Assembly: GCA_014529385.2 (NCBI GenBank)
Contig: CM043963.1
Location: 110,588,912-110,652,911, forward strand
Source: Adiantum capillus-veneris
Lineage: Eukaryota; Streptophyta; Polypodiopsida; Polypodiales; Pteridaceae
Reading direction: 5' to 3'
DNA length: 64,000 nucleotides
Positions 57,983-64,000 of this stretch are shown one piece after another; within the stretch, counting starts at the first letter, position 1; every line of letters starts with the position of its first letter. The notes under the pieces are model-generated. The model was not told where the DNA came from and made no database searches. It saw nothing but the letters and a program-made list of their open reading frames with translations. The position numbers were made by a program, and so were the translations under genes.

Positions 57983-59787
57983 AAATCCTAAAATATACAT
58001 TAGGATGAGATTACCCACCTCTAATAAGCATGGATTTGAAGCACCTACCTGCAAGATGTAACAAAGAAGACTGTTTTAGAGGAAAAGTGGTGACACGTGG
58101 CCTCTCTAACCTGCAGCCTTTCGCTAATTGTGCATAAAAGCAACCTTTGTGCCAAGCACTAAAAAACAAGTAGAGACAACACCTTAGACTTCAAAGTCTA
58201 TGATAAGAAGAACACAATCAAAAGTAAGAAGTATATTGTTACCTTGCATAAAGGGGTGTTTTATTCAAATATGTGATGGTATTGGCAAGATATTGAAGAA
58301 CCATCAACATTCATCTCACCGATGGTACCACGTTCCTGGGATGACCTCTGCTCACCCTCACGTGCGGCCTTAGGTGCAAACGTTACGAACAAGAAAATAT
58401 GTATGCATACGATTTGTGATGTCCTTGAGCACCATGGTAGCTGTTGCGTGAGGAAGCAAAGGATGAAAAGAGAGAGGGGGGGGGAGAGAGAGGAACATGG
58501 GAGGAGACAAGGGGGTAGTGGAGGAGAGAAGGGGACAGTGGGGGAGAGGGAGAGAGAGGGGAGGAGGAGGAGAGAAGAGGCCAGGGAGGGAGAGGAGAGT
58601 GGCAAAGGAGGGAGGAGGAAGAGAGAACAAAGGTTTTTTTTTTGGAAGAGTTTTTTTTTTGAAAAATTGGACTTTTAGTCCTTCTAAGTTTAGAAAAAGG
58701 TAAAAAAATACTTTTTTGATATGGATATAAGTTTGGGGGGAGTTTTAAGTCAAAAATAAGTAAAAATAACTTTTTTTGAAAAAAGTCAAATTTTGGCTCT
58801 TAGTGATCCATGTTTTTGATGATGTGGCCACACCTCTTTACTCCCTTCACTTTCAAAAAGGTAGAGAGAGAAGGTGACCTCCTAGGTCCACATCCTACAT
58901 GTGTCTAAAAAGAGACTAGAAAAGCCTACTCAAAACTAGCTTCTTGAATGCCCTTGTCCCCTTAACCCTACACACCATTAGTCTTAATTCCTAAAAATTA
59001 GGATTCCTTACAAGGCCCATGCAAGGACCATATTTCTCCTAATGATTAATTGCAAGGAATAGAAGAGAGAGTCTTTCGACACCAAAACAACACTGGCTCT
59101 TGTCAAACTTCTAATAGCTCAATAGTGGTTAAGCCGTAGGCAAGCCCCGTAGGACTCCACTATTAAGACCATAGCTCTCGACAAACATGCCCCGTTAACT
59201 GCACGAAGGCAGACGCACTGCAAGGCTGAAAAATCCCTATTCTACTTACTCACAGGCAATTAATAATACAAACCATTTATAGCTAGCTTGAGGACCTCCC
59301 TTCTTGAGCAAGAAAAGAGAAACCTTCTGCTCCGATACCAATGTAACATTTAATGGCTTAATAACTTGTGTGTAGCGGAAATTAGCATGAACATAGTGGG
59401 CATTTCATTAGAATAGATTCCTAATGAGAATTACAAGAGTGCTTGGGTGGAGAGAGAAACAAAAAGCATAACACCTCGTTAGATAGCATGAACAATACTT
59501 TCAAAAGAGAGAGAAATTAAGCTATTGACAACAGTTGAGGACCGGATTTGCATGGAGCTGGTCCCCCCTCCAAAAGGCTTTGTATTATGGTTTCTCCCAT
59601 CAAGAGAGACAATGTACAATACAATTCTTTGTGTTTCTTCAAGACTAGCTAGTGCAATGAAGATGAAAGCTTCATGCACTAAGCAAAACACTTAGCAAAC
59701 ACAACATCAATTATCCCCAGTCTCAGACCCAAGACCTCACACACCTTCGAAGATGGTGAGAGGTAGCAGGGTATGACAATGGATTGA
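57983..59787 (-). repeat. Left arm of 1.8-kb inverted repeat
   Basis: 1805 bp, near-identical inverted copy of 61250-63053 (1804 bp). In minus orientation it contains the last ~440 bp of a TGTCATAA-family LTR (59787 down to about 59352), a PBS (TTGGTATCGGAGCAG near 59350-59336), leader, module X and the gene-like fragment. Differences seen are a few substitutions and changes in poly(A)/poly(T) length. Confidence 0.9.
58041..58640 (-). pseudogene. Gene-like fragment, left-arm copy
   Basis: Minus-strand copy of the fragment described at 62398-63030, with the same CT-rich leader, ATG, candidate intron and exon ends. Confidence 0.4.
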
Positions 59788-59796
59788 ACTCATACT

Positions 59797-59927
59797 AAGT
59801 TAACTAATTTCTATGATCATGTTGTTATCTTCAATTATGTTCACCTGCTATGCTCACAAAGTAATTTCTCAAAAGTACTCTCACTAATTTCCGCTACTCT
59901 CAAGTTAAATATGCCAATTCCATTACA
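59797..59927 (+). repeat. LTR end fragment (TGTCATAA family)
   Basis: AAGTTAACTAATTTCTATGATCATG to CCAATTCCATTACA matches 55524-55655, the end of element A's LTR. It starts only ten bases after the left palindrome arm. Confidence 0.75.
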
Positions 59928-59947
59928 ACGCACACTAGCCCCATTAT

Positions 59948-60092
59948 GAGAAATATGGACCTTGCATGGGTCTTGTAAAGAATCCTAATTTTTAGGGATT
60001 AAGGCTAATGTTGTATAGGTTTAAGGGGACAAGGGTATTCAAGAAGCTAGTTTTGAGTAGGCTTTTCTAGCCTTTTTTTTAAACACATGTAG
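59948..60092 (+). repeat. Module X, middle copy
   Basis: GAGAAATATGGACCTTGCATGG to ACACATGTAG is a direct copy of 61999-62142 and an inverted copy of the part of the left arm near 58895-59038. It ends exactly at the LTR starting at 60093. Confidence 0.8.
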
Positions 60093-61695
60093 TGTCATAA
60101 TAATCAATATCTAATTCTACTAAATGATTTTCTCATGTTAAACTGATCATTTAATATGGGGAAGTGCCAGGGGAGAAAAAGCTAGAATATTGGTTAAGCT
60201 AGAAGACCGGCCACAGTAGGGATCCAAAGGAGGGAAAATAGGGATCCAAAGGGGGGGGCCATCTTCAAAAGAGCCATGTGAAACAATGTGCTAAAAAGAT
60301 CCTAAGGTTCAGCCCATTAAGACTTCCAAAATGCTAAGGGTCCAAAATTCAAAGGTTGTGTCCAAAGGTCAACCCTAGGGGAATTTGGATGCTTTGTGTG
60401 TGACCAAAAAGTCTTGCATATCCCTACATGGGAGGGGGCGAGCCTTTCTTCTAGGGGATGAGAGAGAAAGTCACACAAACACACACACACACAAGATCCC
60501 TTTACACAAAGGGAATTAGGGACACATGTCAGCTCCCTAGGCCAGATGCCCACAAGGTGTACCCAATTCCTATTGGATGACCCTTGAAGTGGACCAATGA
60601 GAATTAGGCTAGAGTAAATTTAGCCTAATTAATTTTAAAACACTTAATAAGAAGAACCAATGAAAAGTAAGTCTCCTGGATGATTATTGGACAGCCCGTG
60701 AAGGGGTTCAATAGGAATTGAGCAGCCCACTGGGCTACTTAATTCCTATTGGTCAGAATGGGGAAAGGTCCAATGGGGATTTAATTCATTTAAATCAATT
60801 AAGTTTAATTGATTAATCTCTCACAAAAAGGGAAAGGGGGACACATGCCAGAAGGCTATCACTTATGCTTCTTAATTGTGATAGGCTAGCCCTAGGGAGG
60901 TCCAATGGGGAGCCTGCAAGAGAAAATAGCAAGAGGGCTCACCCAAGAGAGAAAGGGGGATGATTTTTGCAAGGCATTATCACACACACACTCTCACACA
61001 GCCTAGGTGAGAAGAAAAGAAGACTATCTCTTCCCAAGATTTAATGGAGAGCTCATCACCTACTCCAAGCTTGTGACATAGAAGCCTACATCGACACACT
61101 CTTGGCATGTGGATGCAAATCCAACCAAGAGCCAATCTTCAATGCATGCTCATCTTCTCTACCAAGCTAATTACTAAGCTAAGCTATGCTAATATGAGTG
61201 ATTATGTGAGGAGATGTACATCTTTCTCGTAAGATACTCCTTCTTCCTCTCAATCCATTCTCATACCCTGCTACCTCTCACCATCTTCGAAGGTGTGTGA
61301 GGTCTTGGGTCTGAGACCGGGGATAATTGATGTTGTGTTTGCTAAGTGTTTTGCTTAGTGCATGAAGCTTTCATCTTCATTGCACTATCTAGTCTTGAAG
61401 AAACACAAAGAATTGTATTGTACATTGTCTCTCTTGATGGGAGAAACCATAATACAAAGCCTTTTGGAGGGGGGACCGGCTCCATGCAAATCCGGTCCTC
61501 AACTGTTGTCAATAGCTTAATTTCTCTCTCTTTTGAAAGTATTGTTCATGCTATCTAACGAGGTGTTATGCTTTTTGTTGCTCTCTCCACCCAAGCACTC
61601 TTGTAATTCTCATTAGGAATCTATTCTAATGAAATGCCCACTATGTTCATGCTAATTTCCGCTACACACAAGTTATTAAGCCATTAAATGTTACA
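60093..61695 (+). repeat. 5' LTR (TGTCATAA family), element C
   Basis: 1603 bp, TGTCATAATAATC to AAATGTTACA, followed by a PBS. Its last 446 bp form the start of the right palindrome arm. It contains (CA)n near 60479 and a segment (CTTCGAAGGTGTGTGAGGTCTTGGG) conserved with element A's LTR. The matching 3' LTR is not in the window. Confidence 0.8.
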
Positions 61696-61696
61696 T

Positions 61697-61709
61697 TGGT
61701 ATCAGAGCA
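61697..61709 (+). other. PBS of element C
   Basis: TGGTATCAGAGCA, one base after the LTR end; an exact core match to the initiator tRNA-Met complement. Confidence 0.85.
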
Positions 61710-62397
61710 GAAGGTTTCTCTTTTCTTGCTCAAGAAGGGAGGTCCTCAAGCTAGCTATAAATGGTTTGTATTATTAATTGCCTGTGAGTAAGTAGAATAG
61801 GGATTTTTCAGCCTTGCAGTGCGTCTGCCTTCGCGCAGTTAATGGGGCATGTTTGTCGAGAGCTATGGTCTTAATAGTGGAGTCCTACGGGGCTTGCCTA
61901 CGGCTTAACCACTATTGAGCTATTAGAAGTTTGACAAGAGCCAGTGTTGTTTTGGTGTCAAAAGACTCTCTCTTCTATTCCTTGCAATTAATCATTAGGA
62001 GAAATATGGACCTTGCATGGGCCTTGTAAGGAATCCTAATTTTTAGGAATTAAGACTAATGGTGTGTAGGGTTAAGGGGACAAGGGCATTCAAGAAGCTA
62101 GTTTTGAGTAGGCTTTTCTAGTCTCTTTTTAGACACATGTAGGATGTGGACCTAGGAGGTCACCTTCTCTCTCTACCTTTTTGAAAGTGAAGGGAGTAAA
62201 GAGGTGTGGCCACATCATCAAAAACATGGATCACTAAGAGCCAAAATTTGACTTTTTTCAAAAAAAGTTATTTTTACTTATTTTGACTTAAAACTCCCCC
62301 CAAACTTATATCCATATCAAAAAAGTATTTTTTTACCTTTTTCTAAACTTACAAGGACTAAAAGTCCAATTTTAAAAAAAAAAAACTCTTCCCAAAA

Positions 62398-63030
62398 AAA
62401 AACCTTTGTTCTCTCTTCCTCCTCCCTCCTTTGCCACTCTCCTCTCCCTCCCTGCCCTCTTCTCTCCTCCTCCTCCCCTCTCTCTCCCTCTCCCCCACTG
62501 TCCCCTTCTCTCCTCCACTACCCCCTTGTCTCCTCCCATGTTCCTCTCTCTCCCCCCCCCTCTCTCTTTTCATCCTTTGCTTCCTCACGCAACAGCTACC
62601 ATGGTGCTCAAGGACATCACAAATCGTATGCATACATATTTTCTTGTTCGTAACGTTTGCACCTAAGGCCGCACGTGAGGGTGAGCAGAGGTCATCCCAA
62701 GAACGTGGTACCATCGGTGAGATGAATGTTGATGGTTCTTCAATATCTTGCCAATACCATCACATATTTGAATAAAACACCCCTTTATGCAAGGTAACAA
62801 TATACTTCTTACTTTTGATTGTGTTATTCTTATCATAGACTTTGAAGTCTAAGGTGTTGTCTCTACTTGTTTTTTAGTGCTTGGCACAAAGGTTGCTTTT
62901 ATGCACAATTAGCGAAAGGCTGCAGGTTAGAGAGGCCACGTGTCACCACTTTTCCTCTAAAACAGTCTTCTTTGTTACATCTTGCAGGTAGGTGCTTCAA
63001 ATCCATGCTTATTAGAGGTGGGTAATCTCA
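62398..63030 (+). pseudogene. Gene-like fragment with intron inside retroelement
   Basis: Looks like the 5' end of a host gene carried in the internal region of element C. A CT-rich tract (62398-62575), typical of plant 5' leaders, precedes an ATG at 62601 that opens only 21 codons. An alternative frame ending APKAAREGEQRSSQERGTIG and GSSISCQYHHIFE is open over 62431-62775. A donor AAG|GTAACA at 62794 and an acceptor CATCTTGCAG ending at 62987 frame a 194-bp AT-rich intron, followed by a short exon-like piece to about 63030. I do not recognise the gene. Retention of an intron implies capture as DNA or from unspliced RNA. It may instead be non-coding element sequence. Confidence 0.4.
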
Positions 63031-63053
63031 TCCTAATGTATATTTTAGGATTT

Positions 63054-64000
63054 AAATCATCTATTAACCCTTTCATACTACCCATGATACAATATGACCA
63101 TAGCCTTGATGTTTTCATCTTTGTGTTGTTTTGACATTCTCTTTTGTGTTCTTTCTTTGTGTGTGTGAGTGCAAGAGAGAAAGAGTGGGTCTTCTTTGAT
63201 TTCACTTCTTATGGGTAAAGAAAACAAAACAAAACAAAACAAACACACAAAAATCACAAAATCCAAACAAAATAAAAAAATTCCAAAAAGAATCATTTTC
63301 TTTTATGCTTGATTTTTTGTTTTATTCAAAAAATACAAAAACCACAAAAACAATTAAATCAATAGAACGACCAAAACCAAAAAAATCTCTCATAAAAATT
63401 AGGAGTAAGACACCTACATTCCTTTGCGGGAGTGTAGTCTAATATTTTTGCGGAGTATAACAATTTCAAATGAAGGGCATTAGCTGTTGTGACATCAAGA
63501 GATGACATGTCCAAACTGTATTTGGGGATGCAGTTACCAAACTGAGCATGTTCAAGAAAACTAAATAGGCGGTCTACTTTCCATTGCTACTTTAAATGCT
63601 TCAAATTTTTTATCATTTTCTACTTGCTCCATGAGGATTATCAGTGACAAATTAATACTATACTAACCATAGTTTTGACAAACCTGCTATATTAGGGAAT
63701 TTATATATTTTCATTAAATTCCCTTTATCTAGACTTATTAATCATTGATTCATGAGCAAGCTGATTGATAGCTGAGGATGGTAGTTTGGATGATTATTTA
63801 ATAGAGTCACTATAGCTAATCTAGTTATGGAAACATAGTTATGCTCTTAATGGTGATCTAACTACTCCTTAGAAATGATGTAGATCTCTATGGTTTGGAA
63901 TTATAGACCTATTGGCAATATGCTAGATACTTTACACTAGTGATGAGCCTAGGGGTGTAAATCAAACCCTTATGTTATATGTTGTGTGATTGTCACCGTA
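63054..64000. other. Unassigned AT-rich sequence
   Basis: No gene or element terminus recognised. It includes an (AAAAC)n run at about 63221-63244 and A-rich tracts to 63395. The right palindrome arm ends at 63053, so this may be the continuing interior of element C or flanking DNA. Confidence 0.5.

Larger units (their letters stand above)
61250..63053 (+). repeat. Right arm of 1.8-kb inverted repeat
   Basis: 1804 bp: LTR end, PBS, leader, module X and gene-like fragment, in plus orientation. The spacer between arms is 59788-61249. The arm ends TTTTAGGATTT at 63053, mirrored at 57983. Confidence 0.9.

Noticed and set aside
58322-58678. 118-codon Arg/Glu/Gly-rich frame, mirrored at 62358-62714
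   Set aside because: It is the antisense of the CT-rich leader of the gene-like fragment; purine-rich composition explains it.
59479-59691. 70-codon frame, mirrored at 61346-61558
   Set aside because: It is LTR sequence duplicated by the palindrome. Presence in both arms reflects recent duplication, not protein conservation.

Overview
This window looks like intergenic DNA from a large, repeat-rich land-plant genome. It is AT-rich and packed with Ty3/gypsy and Ty1/copia LTR elements, a plant-type LINE and long (GA)n runs. PBS sequences match the 3' end of initiator tRNA-Met. I see no intact host gene, tRNA or rRNA, so I do not name a species. Element families were recognised by motifs read by eye; lineage names are tentative.

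Layout. 1-957: part of a minus-strand LTR, cut by the window edge. 995-1436: a broken unknown ORF. About 2080-11150: a decayed plus-strand Ty3/gypsy element (Tat/Athila-like RT) carrying a small TIR transposon in its gag region and ending in a polypurine tract and a 3' LTR with (GA)36. About 11150-22500: a decayed minus-strand retroelement (dead protease, unknown protein), split by a 5889-bp solo LTR (15218-21106, target duplication CGTGT). 22.5-23.8 kb: microsatellite cluster.

23.8-54.0 kb is a nest of insertions. A minus-strand LINE (ORF1, endonuclease, RT) is split by a minus-strand LTR element (26009-52387, target duplication GTTGT/GTTGC), and the LINE reading frame resumes across the junction. 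That LTR element holds a minus-strand Ty1/copia element in its internal region and a 10620-bp chromovirus (39171-49790, target duplication TCAGA) in its 5' LTR. Its other LTR (26009-29724) still shows the empty site. By eye, LTR divergence agrees with this order: heavy for the outer element, slight for the chromovirus.

54.0-63.05 kb: LTR elements of another family (LTRs starting TGTCATAA, plus strand), including an internal-deletion derivative, a 1.8-kb near-perfect inverted repeat (57983-59787 and 61250-63053), and a gene-like fragment with an apparent intron inside both arms. 63.05-64.0 kb: nothing recognised.

The most unusual signal is that two LTR families carry, inside the LTR and downstream of the TATA box, a short ORF starting Met-Ala-Pro-Lys with a basic stretch and ending in phase 0 at a good splice donor. 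In the chromovirus a phase-0 acceptor lies just before the gag frame. This predicts that Gag begins with an LTR-encoded exon and that splicing removes the end of the LTR, the PBS and a leader that itself holds a decayed accessory ORF.
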